A DNA stretch of 64,000 nt from assembly GCA_033064195.1 (NCBI GenBank), contig JARBJD010000012.1:124001-188000 (forward strand), given 5' to 3'. The notes under the pieces were generated by a model. It made no database searches and was not told the DNA's origin. It saw only the letters and a list, made by a program, of their open reading frames with translations. Made by a program: the position numbers and the translations under genes. Positions 43,010 to 56,700 of the stretch are shown one piece after another (position 1 is the first letter of the stretch; each line of letters opens with the position of its first letter). This stretch comes from Blattamonas nauphoetae. Lineage: Eukaryota > Preaxostyla > Oxymonadida.

Positions 43010-45125
43010 ATGAGCCGACTTGCTGCGCCGAAATTTAGCTCTAGAAGTCTTATTCCTCCTCCAGTTTCGAAACAAAATCAGAACGAGCCACTTATTCCAG
43101 AAAATACAGCGACATTCTCAAATTCAAATGATAAACCTATTTCAGATCCTGCAATCAGTGCTACCTCTCGACCCAAACTTACTGCTGTGAAACGAACAAA
43201 ACCTGAAGGTCCAACCAGTCTCAATGATGGTAAACTCATGAAAACGGCATCAGGACAACCATCTCAATCAAAGCCTAAAACCGTCACAAAAGCGACAGCA
43301 AAATCCGTGTCTAGGCCTGTTTCAGCCGCGACTCGACCTGTAGCAAAATCAAAACCGAAGACAGCCACGTCAACAATCCCAAAAGCAGCTCCTGCTTCAA
43401 AGCGAGCCGCCTGGGATTATAAGGGAAAAATTCAAGATCTTGAGGTTGCAATGGCAACCATGGAACAAAAACTTGCCAAACAAAAAGAGCAAGAATCAGA
43501 ATTGACAGAACGAGTTCATGTTACGAGTGCACAAGCTGAAGAAATGGAAAGGGAGAAACGTCGATATAAGCTTGATCTGGAAGAAGCCAATGATCAAATT
43601 AGGAAGCTTGAATCAGAACTGAGAGAAACTAAATCCAATCTTCAACGTTTGGAGGATGATCACTCAGATCTAAAGCGACGAACTGAATCTCTCCGTCAGG
43701 AGCTGGAAATACTGCGAACAACACTCGATGCCCGGAATAGACAGCTTATTGAGATGGAACAAAGCCAACTTCAAACACAGACAGAGTTGACGTTGAAGAG
43801 ATCTGAGTGTGAAACTTTGAAGACGGAAATATCAAACCTTCAAGTCATGATCGCCGATAAAGAGGCAAAAATCCAACACCTTGAAGGACGTGCGCGGGAT
43901 GACGAGATACTTCGAAAGAAACTACACAACAATATTCAAATGCTGAAGGGGAACATCCGAGTCTTCTGCCGCATGCGCCCTCCACTCGATGGCGAACATA
44001 CGGACATGTCTAAGATCTCTCTCACATCCAACGGTGACGATCAACGCATAGATCTCACATCAATCTCCCGTGAAGGCGAAGAGAAAGCAGGATCACGACA
44101 ACGAAGCTACGCTTTCAATTACGACAAAGTCTTCGGAATGAAAAGCGAAAATGATGTGGTTTATGAAGAGATCTCCCAGCTTGTTCAAAGCGCCCTCGAT
44201 GGGTACGCTGTTTGCATCTTTTGCTATGGTGCTACTGGATCTGGAAAAACATACACAATGATGGGACCTGGAGTCTATCATACAGGAGAAGGTATCGAAA
44301 ACGATGACGAGAAGAAAAAAATGCTCAGACGGGTTGGTATGATCCCTCGGGCCGCAATGCAGATTTTTGAAGAGACGGAGCGATTGAAAGCAACAACCGG
44401 ATGGGACTACGATATCAAAGCATCTTTCCTTGAAATCTACAACGAACAAATCCGAGACTTGCTCGTTCCGCATTCACAATTCGATTCATCAAAATATGAG
44501 ATTCGTCATGACGGAGGTTTGCATTGACTCGGCGTTTTTCACAAGTTTTCGCTTCTGCTTTCTTCATTTATTAGTGAACACATCAGTATCTGACCTGACA
44601 GAGGTTCAAATCACTTCTTTGGCTGCTGTACAGAATCTGATGACAAAAGCTTCACAACGTCGCTCCACAGCTGCCACCCAATGCAATGAGACGTCTTCAC
44701 GATCACATTCAGTCTTTACAATGAAACTTCGTGGCAAAAACAGTGCATCTGGTCAAGATGTCTGTGGTGTTCTTAACTTGGTGGATTTGGCTGGATCTGA
44801 AAGGCTCGATGCAAGTGGTGCAGCTCATGATGAACAGCGACTCCGAGAGACACAGTTCATCAACAAATCTCTCTCAGCACTTGGCGATGTCATCTCAGCC
44901 AGAGCGTCCAACGCTCAACATGTTCCATACAGGAACTCAAAACTGACATACCTCTTGCAGCCATGTCTTTCCGGCGATTCAAAGACGTTGATGTTCGTGA
45001 ATATCTCTCCTTCAGCTTCTTCTCTCAATGAAACAATCTGCTCGCTTCGCTTCGCCACAAAGGTTGGGCAAGTGACAGTAAAGTCAGCAGGAACCAAGAG
45101 AAAAATGGAATTCAATATTGACTGA
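43010..45125 (+). CDS. kinesin-14, C-terminal motor (KIFC1/Ncd type)
   Basis: Exons 43010-44516 and 44575-45125 around a 58-nt intron encode 685 residues. A basic Ser/Thr/Pro tail (1-145) is followed by a coiled coil (about 150-310), the kinesin-14 neck [11 protein letters not shown], and the motor at the C-terminus. Motor motifs: P-loop [11 protein letters not shown], switch I NETSSRSH, switch II DLAGSE, and [15 protein letters not shown] neck in front of a C-terminal motor marks the minus-end-directed kinesin-14 group, used in spindle and microtubule organisation. The motor has an extra loop (about [14 protein letters not shown]). The true ATG is used. Confidence 0.93.
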
Positions 45126-45284
45126 TCTTCCTTTCATTTCATCCATTGTATCTTGATTTTGATATAACTCACTTTGTCCAATGGGATGATCTATGTCTCT
45201 TTAGAATTACAGCGACCTCCGTTTATTCCACCATCAGTCATGAAATTTGTGTAAAGAAGAAATGAAATGGCGAGGGGAGTGAGT

Positions 45285-48001
45285 TTAGTATGGTCTCCCA
45301 GGGGGAGGAGGCTGGAATTGTGGAGGATAACCGCTCTGATACCCACTTTGAGCTGGAGGTGGTGGAGCAAAGTACTGTTGGCCATACCCGCCTTGTTGTG
45401 GAGGAGGCTGCCCATATGGTGGCTGCTGTGGCTGGCCATACTGCGGTTGAGCTTGTGGTGGAGGGGCGAATTGCTGGACACTGGGGTTGACGAAGTTCTG
45501 GGGGTACGACTGGAAAGAGGGAGGAACACCAGGAGAAGAGAGAGCCAGCTGGTGTGCTCTGTCCTTGAGGTTGTTGATGATGGGGAGGAAGTTAGTGTAG
45601 AACCCTTCAGCCTTCTGCAAGTGAGCGATCGTCGATTGGAGAGACAGACAGGCCTGTTCCACGTCCTCTGCCACCTTCCCCGCGTAGTTGATGACAGGGT
45701 TGTTCTGCACCTGCTGCGAGAGCTGGTTGAACGTGGCCATGATCGGCGGGATGGTCTCCTTGGCTCTGTTGAATGCGCCGTGAACTTGGTCCACTTTTGC
45801 TTGCACTGCCTGCTTCGATTCGTCCATAATTTCGGCTGGAGTCTTCGAGCTCTTTGTCATGAGCTTGGACGAGATGTGGTTTGAAGTGATGGTTGTTCGT
45901 AGTTCTTCTAAAGCTTGGTCAATCGCGTTCTCTCTTTCCTGGAAGGCGTTCAGTTGTTTCTCGAGTTGTTCAGCGAGTGGTTTGATTTCCGAGGTCGATG
46001 CAGAGGCACCGCGGAGTTGGGGTGGAAGAAGGGCAGTGATGAGGGCCAGGCAATATGCGTTGTTACCAGCCGGCGATCCGAGTGGGACAGCCTGTGAGAA
46101 AGAGAAGATAGAACAAGACAGAAGAGGATACATCGTTGGCATTGAAGCCCGGGAGAGTGTCTGCGCAGACGGTGGTGATAGTGTCTCGAACTTCATTCAT
46201 TTTGGTGCTGACATCGGTGTCGATCCGACCTGCTTGGTCGAGTCTGTTTTGGTAGTCAGTGACAAGTGGTTCGAGGTCGGACAGGCCCATAACTGAACGG
46301 CCCATCGACTGTGCGGAATTTCGAGTATTGGTCAGATCTTGGCGAGCGGCAGCCATCCCCTGAAGACACTGCATTTTGATCGTTTCCATCTTGTTGAGGG
46401 CAGCGTCACAGGCTTTCATTCCGCCGGTTTTGCGAACCTCCAAGCACTTTTCGAGGACATGTGGAGGAAGATTGGTTGTTGATCCCTTTCCAATGGTGAT
46501 GAGAGACGTCATCTGATTCTGCTCAATAACGCCTCGAGTTTCTCTCCGAACAGTGTCATTTTCATCATAGCATTGTCTGAGAAGGTTTTGAGTTTCTTGT
46601 TCATATTGTGCAGTAAACTGCTTTAGTTGTTCTGGAACGAGGGTGGTGAAGACTGGTTGGTCCATAAACCTCATTCCCTCAGGCGGTTCCTGGCTCGGGT
46701 CTGACGAGGGAACTTGTGGAACATCGGTTTCTTTGTCAATAGCATCTCCGGTGAAGAGGGCGGGCAGGGGAGAGTACGGAGTGATGGGTTGGAGATCGTC
46801 TCTTTTGACAGGTGCCTTGAAATAGACGTTGTCGCATTTGTAGGCAAGATCCTCCTCTCGTGGCTTGATAGAACCGAGCACAGAATTGATATCGTGGTTG
46901 GCGAGTTCCAGGTCGAATTGGAAGACAGAGCTTGGTTTCGTCGCGGCCATGAGTTTCTTTGCCTCTTCAAGATAAAAAATGGCAGCTTTTAAATGACCCA
47001 ATTCATGGCCAAACTCCATTGATTCATCGAATGATGGAGCAATCCGTTCGTGGGCGATTGCCAGGTGCTTGTAGCGACCGCAGCGTAACCTCGCAAGGAA
47101 TGCTTTGTCAAACTTCCCCTTTGAGATGTCAGAGATATTCTTTTCCACTTCATCATAGCAATTGGCAATGAGCATTGCTCGGGGGTAGATTTCATCATTT
47201 GCTGATGGTCGGATGATTAACTGGAGAAGGAGAGAAAGTTAACTCATAAAAATCACAAACAAATTGGAGAAATGTTTCAAATGATTGGGTGCGCAGATAT
47301 AGGATCATTAAGCTCAGCATTTGATCGTTGAGATCGAGAGTATCTGGAGCGAAAGTGCACATTTTTAGCATGTCTCGAATTTCTTGCAACCAGCTTGCAG
47401 CAAGCTGAGAACAATGAAGGGGTAACGATGAGGTCAAACTCGAAGTGAACGTGATTTCTTTGAGAGGCCTTGTTGATCGTTTCGTGTGGCTTTCACTTCA
47501 TGTGTCAGTGCAGCAGCAATATTCCACATCACACATATAATTTCGTAGTTTAACTGATCGTTCACTGTTGAAAAAGACTCAATTGAATAAAGAGTGTACC
47601 GAAAGTTTCTTTGGGGTTGAAGGCATTTGTCCATTTGAAGGGAACCCGGAAAGTTGCGAATTTGATACTCATTGATCTGAGCATTGCCAAGTACTGGACG
47701 AGAGCCTGATGTTTGAAGAAACAATAAAGGTGAGAGGAGGTGAGCGAATTTTGTCATAATGAGAAAGAAAATATCGAAGAGTTTGGAAAAACACAAATAT
47801 AAACGAGGATTACAATACTTCACGAGCGTTTTCGGGTCTTGCAAGTGCCTGTGCGACAGTAATTCTTTGTCCGTTGATGATGTCACATGAAGGTTGATTC
47901 TCAACAAAAACTTTGGTATCAAAGTTGCTCTTGAGATAAGAAATTAACGGCTTGGACAAGTCCAGAGCAGAAGTTTGCTTTACTGGGAGAGGAGCGAACA
48001 T
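45285..48001 (-). CDS. ALIX/BRO1-domain ESCRT-associated protein
   Basis: Six exons (48001-47819, 47705-47600, 47564-47440, 47404-47261, 47220-46132, 46091-45285; introns 113, 35, 35, 40 and 40 nt) encode 817 residues. The BRO1 domain covers about residues 1-360: LVQYLAML, FKWTNAF, NYEIICVMWNIAAAL, then YPRAMLIANCYDEVEKN. A helical V-like domain follows (about 380-690), then a Pro/Gln/Gly/Tyr-rich tail (from about 710, PPYGQPPPQQGGYGQQ), as in ALIX, Bro1 and their kin, which bind ESCRT-III through BRO1. The tail is convergent with kinesin-14 (160 bp apart). Confidence 0.9.
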
Positions 48002-48302
48002 GATCTACCCCTCTTTTTTTATATTTCACAGTAAAATGATGGTATCAAATGATGACGGAAGAACTATCCCTGAATGTGCACAGAACTTATCTTCAAACCA
48101 GATCCATCTTTTAAGGGAGTCATGCATTCCAATTTGACAAGATCCGATGGAACACGTTTTCACCTCGATTCTGAAATAGAAAGCTTATCAATGAGGATTG
48201 TACAGCCGAAACCAACACTTGATGGCAACACATTATGAATCATGGAACTTTTCACACATTCGGGTGTTGAGAACTCAAGCCCGACTCGATCAACCCACAA
48301 AA

Positions 48303-50553
48303 ATGGCCGATATTGAAGAGAAGACGCTAAAAGGGATTACCGAGATAGTCAAGACAATTATCGATAAATTTCTTGCCAAAGAACATATTGATCAACATCA
48401 GATTGTGAGTTCAGTCTGTGGTTTGTCACTTTTTTATCTACACTTTTTCTCATCGCGTTTACTCTATGTTTGATCCGCATTCTATCTCTATCTTATTACT
48501 TGTTATTAGGAAAGTACGGAATCTCTGTTCCAAAGTTTACCGATGTTATTTTGGCGATTCCTGATGAATACAGGTATGGCAATTATTTCGATCCTTAAGA
48601 TTCGTCTCGGTGATTTAGAGAGAAAGTTTTACCCATTCTAAAGGTGAAACCAGTTCGAACAGCTTCCGGTGTATGCTGTTTTTATAGAGTTAGCGAGCTT
48701 ATATACATGTTAGATTGCAGCTGTCGCTATCATGTGCAAACCTCATCGTTGTCCTCACATCGAGCGCGACGGTCATCCATGCAAGTATCTATACCTTATT
48801 TATCAGCATTTTTCCATCTATTTCCAACAGATATTGCCCAGGTGGACTTGATTCTGACTTCGAGTACTCTCCCCAATCTTACACTGGCTATGAACCCACC
48901 ACCATGCGTGCAATTCGAGCTAGATATGACCCATACATCCAGACTCGGATGAGAATGGATCAATTCGAGCGATTAGGGCATAATACAGAAAAGGTCGAGT
49001 TCATTATCATGGGTGGAACTTTCATGAGTCTGACGTCGGAATATCGTGCCTCCTTCGTTCAATCTCTTCACGATGCTCTTTCCGGTCATACATCCACCAG
49101 CTGCGAAGAAAGCGTCGCTTTTTCAGAGCATTCAACACACAAATGTGTTGGGATCACGATCGAGACCAGACCTGATTATTGCCACGAAAATCACATCGAC
49201 GACATGCTTTCATATGGATGTACACGTCTGGAGATCGGTATACAATCAGTTTTTGAGGACGTGATGAAGAGAGTGAATCGCGGCCACACCACAGCCGACG
49301 TTATCGATTGTTTCCGACTCTGCAAAGATTCAGGATACAAAGTTGTTGCTCACATCATGCCCAACCTTCCCTCTGTCTCATTTGAGAGGGATATTGAGAC
49401 TTTCAGGGTTTGTTCATCATCCATCTTTCACTCATCTTCACCCCTCTTCATCCCTTCCTTTTCAGATCCTCGCTGAAAACCCAAATTTCCGTCCAGACGG
49501 ACTGAAAGTCTACCCAACACTTGTCATCCGAGGGACCTCACTGTATGAGGACTGGAAAACACGGAAGTACGCCAGTTACCATCCCAGCAGTTTGATCGAC
49601 CTCCTCGCCAAAGGCCTGTCCTTTGTCCCGCCGTGGGTGAGGATCTACAGAATCCAACGGTGTGTCCCAGCTCACTGCATCGTCGTCTTTCCTAAGTCCT
49701 TCTGCTTCCCACTCCCCTTCATCTTCACTTCGTGATGTGTTCATCTCTCTCTTCCCCCTCTCCCTGTCTCAGTGATATCCCAATGCCTCTCGTCACATCT
49801 GGCGTCGAAGCTGGCAACCTCCGTGAGAAGGCGCTGAATCGGATGAAAGACTTTGGACTGAAGTGCCGCGACGTGCGGACGAGAGAAGTGGGAATTATGG
49901 ACATCCATTTCAAGTCCAGGCCAGACCAGGTCGAGCTCATCCGCCGAGACTACACCTCGTCTGACGGATGGGAGACGTTCTTGAGTTTCGAAGATCCCCA
50001 ACAGGGTGTGATTTATGTTTTGTGAGGTCTTTTGTGTTGGCGATTGTCTCTACCAGATATTCTGATTGGACTGCTCAGGCTTCGGAAGTGCTCAACTCGC
50101 TCATTCCGACCAGAACTACTCTCCAAAATCAACGCCCCACTTGCAGACACCACCCAACCAAACCATTCCTCCTCTCCAATCGCCCAGAACGACGATTCAG
50201 AAGACGAGGAAGAGGAGAACCCGTTTGTCACGTGCAACCTGAACCATCCAATCCGAGTCCCCAAAGCAGCACACGAGCCGTTCTTCAACCCAAACAAGGA
50301 AGAGTGCTGTGAGCCACAGTCCATCGTGCGTGAGCTGCACGTGTATGGACAGGTTGTGTCGATCCACGCGAGAGATACAAGGAAGTTCCAGCATCAGGGA
50401 TATGGGGCACTATTGATGGCTGAGGCGGAGAGGATTGCGAGGGAGGAGCACAAGTCGGATCGGCTTGCTGTGATTGCTGGCGTGGGGACAAGGGGGTATT
50501 ATCGAAAGCTGGGATATTCACTTGAGGGCCCGTATATGGTGAAGAAGGTCTAA
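48303..50553 (+). CDS. ELP3: Elongator complex protein 3 (ELP3), with acidic insert
   Basis: Eight exons encode 594 residues; introns 48409-48509, 48574-48618, 48669-48720, 48785-48830, 49408-49465, 49660-49772 and 50006-50056 (45-113 nt). The radical-SAM core has the Elp3 cluster cysteines C84, C94 and C97 ([14 protein letters not shown]), then [21 protein letters not shown] and RLEIGIQSV. The C-terminal acetyltransferase domain has [21 protein letters not shown] and [13 protein letters not shown]. Elp3 makes the cm5 modification of tRNA wobble uridine. A roughly 65-residue insert (about residues 440-505), acidic with several Cys, lies between LRLRKC and SIVREL where other Elp3 proteins have a short loop. 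Confidence 0.95.
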
Positions 50554-50772
50554 TTGCATCTGAAAGGGAGTTCTTACTTTGAATCGTCTTTTTTATGAAC
50601 ATTTCACACATAAATCCAGATAATTGAATACCAGTGACTATTTTTCAAGAAGTTCGTCCTATACCAAGTGTGAAAGAGGGAACGATGACGAGGGCAGGAT
50701 TTGGTTAATGACTCTTTTTATCATGGGGACAGAATGTCATCCCTCTAAGCTCGATATTGGCCTCACTTCACA

Positions 50773-53700
50773 ATGAATGACGGGAATGAACGTGATAATT
50801 CCGACGAATTGCATAAATCCCATCCGGAAAATCGAGTTATTAATGCCCCATTCAGAGTAAAAAGTCCTCAAACAAACTCAAAGTCTTTTTCTCTCTTATT
50901 ACACACTGTCTCTTTCTCTCATCCGTGTTTTAGAAAAATTCGAACTCCTCACCCCCTTGATCAGGTATATTTTTTCATTTTCGAACCAGTTCCTTGATTT
51001 AATCACAGATTTCCGCTCACACAATGTCTCACTCCATTCTCAAGATTATTGTGGATAAACTCCATCATTCTCAGATACACTCATCTATTTCTCATCTTTC
51101 ATCACCACCAACTCAAGAAATTCTGCGTTTTAACCCACATCACATAATCTCATCACAGCAAAATCTCAATCTTGTCATACGCGCACTAACACTTTTCATC
51201 GATCAATGCGAAAGCAAGCTATCGACTTTAGAGTCATATATGAGAACGACCTTTCGTTTTCAGTCAACATCGCAGTTGAACCAACGTTCACAGACAATTT
51301 CTTCTCCGAAGCTTCTCACACTGGCTCGGCAGAAGTCACATTCGATTGAAAATTCTCCTATTCTGCCTTCAATAGCATCGCAATCGTCAATGCAGTTTTA
51401 TCAATCATTTAAGGACACTATATCTGATTTTCAGCTCAACTTCAGAGACACGTCACCACAAGTCTCGTCTCTCCTTTTCCTCGACTACCTTCTCACTCTA
51501 GTTGGCGGAGCTCGATCTCTCTTTCGACGGCTTACTCGCCAGGGTCATCCTCCTGGAGCTATTACGCGTGATTCTTCGATACACGATCGTTCACATTTTA
51601 ATGAGAGACTTGTGACCTCTCTCAGGACAATTCCATCTCGAATCGCAGTCGCAAAGCAATTTGTCTTACGTGAAATTGCTCAATCATTGACAACACTTCT
51701 CACAAAATATCAGGACGCTCCAATTTTCGGCTTTCATCCGTTCAATTCTACACTTCCCCATAAACCTGCCCCATCACTATTTCTTTCATTTTATGAAGAT
51801 TGCCATATCCGTACACAATCTCCTCTCGTTCAGAATGAATTACGGCAACCTACAATCCTTATTGACCTTGAATTTTTTGCCATGCATGGAGAATTGCTTT
51901 CTCTTCACAAGCATGGTTACCTACGAACTGTCCTTGATATAGGAAACCTTCCTCCTTTGATTACTGCCCAATCATTAGCATTTAACGAAACCATGCTTTT
52001 CCAGTATCATCATCTCAAAGGGAGAAGAGAACTCGTTGATTCAATCCATCCAAACGCAATTCCATCAATGATTGCACTCATAAAACTTGTAGATGCTGCT
52101 CATGCTGAAGCTCTTTCACGATTTACATGGAATACACCAACTCCAAGTGAGGTAGCTCGCCTTCATGATCAACTTGTCCAAGTTTTTGACTGTCTGACGA
52201 ATTACATCGGAATATCGTTGGATTCTATTGACGCTCGTATCCTCCAACTTGGTAGAGAACCAGCATTTCACTTTGCACATGTCAGTGGCCATATCTCTTT
52301 GGATCACCTTGACTCTGTTTTGGAGAACTCCCTGCAAACGACATTCAACCAAATATCCAAGGCATCTGTTCAAATAGAAAAAGAATTGCATACTCTCTGC
52401 GAAGAGATCATTTCAGGATATATTAATTCAGAGGTTATCATCCAGACTCATCTCCAACAATATCCTGAAGACTCTCCCTTCCTTCTCAAAGAGATCAGTC
52501 CACAGAGGACTAATCCACTAGATGATGCCCCAACATTCGGATATGATCCTCATTTCGAGATTATCACCGCAGCGGAGCTCATGTTAGAAGAGTATCAAGC
52601 TACAGTGGTCAAATCTCTCCACCGTATGACTCTATTGTCTCTGAAGCTCTTCAAAATGTCTGCGATGACAGAGAGAACTTATAAAATTCGGATGAAGAAC
52701 GATCATTTTAAGTATATCGCAGAAAACGAAGATACCTTATCAGAGAAACAATTTGGATTCTCTCCAGTTCTGATGGATGTCCAGTATATTAATGACGAAT
52801 TCAAACTGGAACCCTCGTTTAATAGTCATCAAGCGATCCTGAACAAACAAATTCGCAATCTCTTTCAGTATCTCCAGCGCTTTCCAAAATGGGATCCAAA
52901 CCAGTTCAAACACAGACTTCTCGTCTTGATGTCTCAGTCACCATATCCCAACTCCAAAATTTTGCAGTCACTGGATAACTCAGGTTCAGCTTCGATCATC
53001 GCACCTATTTATCCAGCCAACACGCCTATGAAGGACGATCTTCACGAGGATTCGATTTGGTCTGAGTTAGATGCCTCCCATGCGATTATTTTTGAGACAA
53101 TTGTGACGTCTTCCATTTATATAATCATTGGAGATCTCAGCGAGCCAATCCGTCGCCGACTCGAACCAATCATTCATCTTGCCAAATCCAACAAACATGT
53201 CCTCTCAGACATTCGTGAATCTTCGAAACAAGAAGCCTTCCCTCGCGATTTCCTCCATTTCTGCGTTCCAGAGTATTTCATTCCTGTCGACGTCACGAAC
53301 CAAGACCTCGCCCTCACTGAAGTCCTCCAGAAATCTCTCTTTTCGAACAAAAACAAGTACCTTTACAGCAACAACACCATCCAAGCCTTTCTCCAGAAAG
53401 ACGCTCTTCATGTCAACATCGAAGCAGCCCTACAGAACTCCTTCACGACACTCAGTTCACTCACGTGGTCGGACACAATGTCGATGGAAAAGGAATCCAG
53501 CACAACTGCGTCGCTGTCTGGTCAGAGCGGAATATCGGGAATGAGTGGCAATTCTGGACACAGTGGGTCTTCGGGAAAAAGTGAGTTCTCGTTGTTTTCT
53601 CTCTCACAGGACATCCACATCAGTAAGAACGCGCTGTGGCAGAGACAAATGCGACAGAAGGTCCGAAAGCGTCTCTCCACGGACAGAAAGAACAATCTCA

Positions 53701-56700
53701 ACCGCGCATTCATTGTCCATCTGATCGGCTTTCCTCCACTCACAGAGACTCCATCGTTTCCCGTGTCAGCCCCCCAGCCGTGGTCTCCACCACACGAATA
53801 CAACCCTGATCCCCATCCGTATCACTGCGAACTGTGCAAAGAAACCATGGTCTCTCTCGTCACCCTCACAAACCACATCAACCAGGTCCATCGAACACTT
53901 CATCCTCATGATCTGTTCAGAGTTCGAGCTGAAGCACGGTTGGAGTTCTGCCGACGAGGAATGTTGAGACTGGAGAAGTGGAGAGCTGCTTTGGAAGTTG
54001 CACAGAAACGACTTCTCAGAGATTTAGGCGAAGAATCTCACCCAACAGACATTATCATCCCCAAGACAGCTCAACAATCGACAGGAGCCGAAGAAAAACT
54101 GGTCAACCTTCTCATTGAAATTCTAACACCTGTGCAGATTACACAATCCAATCGACTGAGCTTCTCAGACTCGTTCCTGCAGGCCATGTTTGGTCAGATT
54201 GAGGAGAATAAGTCTGACTTGACACAAATTGTGGAAGAGGATACTCAGGAATTGCTGGACATGGTCTACACTTCTCTCCACTCCTTCCAAAACCAACTTT
54301 TAATCCACTTTGGAATGAACACGACGCAAGGGAATAACACAACATCAGCAAATCTAAACCGAAACGCAAACAACTTGGCAAAAATCGAGTCTCTGTCATC
54401 TGGAACACACACCATCGAACGATTCAAGCAAATAATCGATATTTTCGAAGCATTTTCGGAGGCGATCCCTCACGAGACGTACCTCACAGTTGCAGAGAAC
54501 CAGATCCAGTGTCTCCCATCCACTTCGAAGCTGAAAGATTCCTTCGCAAACACTCTCAGTGAGTGCAAAACCCTCCTCGCGTCGATGTTGTCCCTCAAGC
54601 TGCTCTTCTCACGGTGGTCGATGGAGCAAAACGATTCTCTGGCATCTCAGCTGCAAAAGTCGAAAGTGAGCATCCAGTTTGAGATCCAACTTTATCTCAA
54701 CAATCTCAACCAACTCGACCTGGAAGACGACGTCAATCAGTTCATCTTGGCGCTTTCTGTCAACCAGAAACACGAACTCACTCTCAACGTCGCAAGTCAT
54801 CTCAAAGAAAAACAGCAGCGATTGGATGAACTTAACTCAGAGGAAGTCTTGTTCACACTCACCGAGACACCAAACATCGAACTCAAAGCGAAGATCAACC
54901 GCGTCAACTACCTCCAAAGCCTGCTCGGCATGTACAGCGAGTACCTCTCGTGGATCGAACAACTCAAACAGACCCGTCTGCTGGATGCACAACTTGAGAT
55001 GATCTCATCGACTCGGGTTCAATACAACAGTCGACTTCGAAGTGTCGTGGAGATGCTAAGTGTCGTTCCAATCACACAAGCCACTCCACATCCTGTTCAG
55101 AAAAGATTGGAGAACGACCTCGAACAGCTCAAAAAGTCGCTTTTCATCTGTGACATCGATCCGAGGCACATGAAGAGACGACATTGGGCGGAATTGGCCG
55201 AAATCACCGGACATGACTGTCTCGCTCGATGCCTCGTGGACCAACCAACAAACCCAAAAGCGTCTCCCACGTTTGGTGAGCTTTTTGAGGCAGGAGATTC
55301 CAAGTTTGAATCGGAGTGTCGGCAAATGTCGATCCGGGCTCTTCACGAAAACAAGGTGGAGACGGAGCTCGGCGAACTTCGGAACAAATGGGAGCACCAG
55401 ATCGTCCTCACCTTCGCACAAGCCAGCACTTTCGACAACTTCCTCACCACCAGCCTTCTTGACCAGACGAGCTTCGATGCAGAGAAGCTCTTCGTTCAGA
55501 TGGCCGGAGAGTCTGCGTTTGTGACGGAGGAGTCGATCAAAAAGGCCATTTCGGAAGCAAACCAGACACTTGCTGCTCTCACCGCACTGTCTTACAGCAA
55601 AGCGATTACACCCTTTTTAGACACACTCAATGCATTTCAGACGAATCTGCAGGCTCTCCCACACTCACTCGCTCTCTTCCTTCGCTCGCAGACACTCTGG
55701 ATCACTCTCCGAAACTTGTTCGGGTCTACTTCTGTTTCGAATGAACTTCAAACAGAGCATCGCACTTTTGTGAAAGTGACCGAAGACTGGGCACACGTAA
55801 TCAGTTCCATCCATTCCAATCCCCATCCTTACCACACTTTCAGCCCGACTGAGTTCATCTCGTTCATCCTCCCTCGCCTGTCGGGTCAGCTCGAATCCTG
55901 TCGATCAAGTATCATTTCCTATCTTGATCGGAAGGCCGACACATATCCGATTTTGTATCTTCTCCCAACGGACGACCTCTTCACTGCCATCGCTTCATCG
56001 CACACCCCTCAAGAATCCCTTCCAATTCTCCGCAAACTCTTTCCATCTCTTCGTGACCTTATCACGGACAATGATCAGGTCAACTTCTCTTCTAGCGGCA
56101 CCGCGCCCCTCAGCAGAATGGACATTATCCAAATGGATATGGATTCGGATTCGTCGTGGAGTGTGGACGATGTGCCACTGAATGAAGGACTGTCGAACAA
56201 CGACAACGAACGCAGCATCCAGTCGTCTTCATCAGGAGGAAGTAACAAATCCTTGGATTCCCTCGAGAATAGCCCAAAATCGTCACACCATCAGGCTCTC
56301 ACCAACATGAGGCACCGAAAGAACCGTCACTCCATCTCCGGATCAACACCCACAAGCAACATCCCCACTGTCCGCCCAATCATCCGCCCGCCTTCGCCAA
56401 TCTCGATTATCCCAAGCACGCCATTCTCAGCCGTCAATGATCAACTCGCCAAGGCATCTTCACCAACCAAGTCGATTTCGGACATGTCTGCCCAACCAGA
56501 TCGATCTCGTCAATCCGACACTCACTCGCACAGCTTCAAGCCAGTCCGAATACTCGGATTTGTGGGGCCTTTGAAAGAAACGATAAAGTTGAACAATCCG
56601 TTCACATTCGAACCAAGTGGCGAGCAGATCCAATTCTATATGCAAGTCGAGCGAGCACTGAAGAATGCCGTTGTTGTTTCGATGATGGAATCGCTCATTG

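Noticed and set aside
50273-50300. Frameshift or retained intron as the cause of the ELP3 insert
   Set aside because: The insert keeps frame, has balanced codon use and no GT..AG pair that would remove it cleanly, so it is treated as coding.
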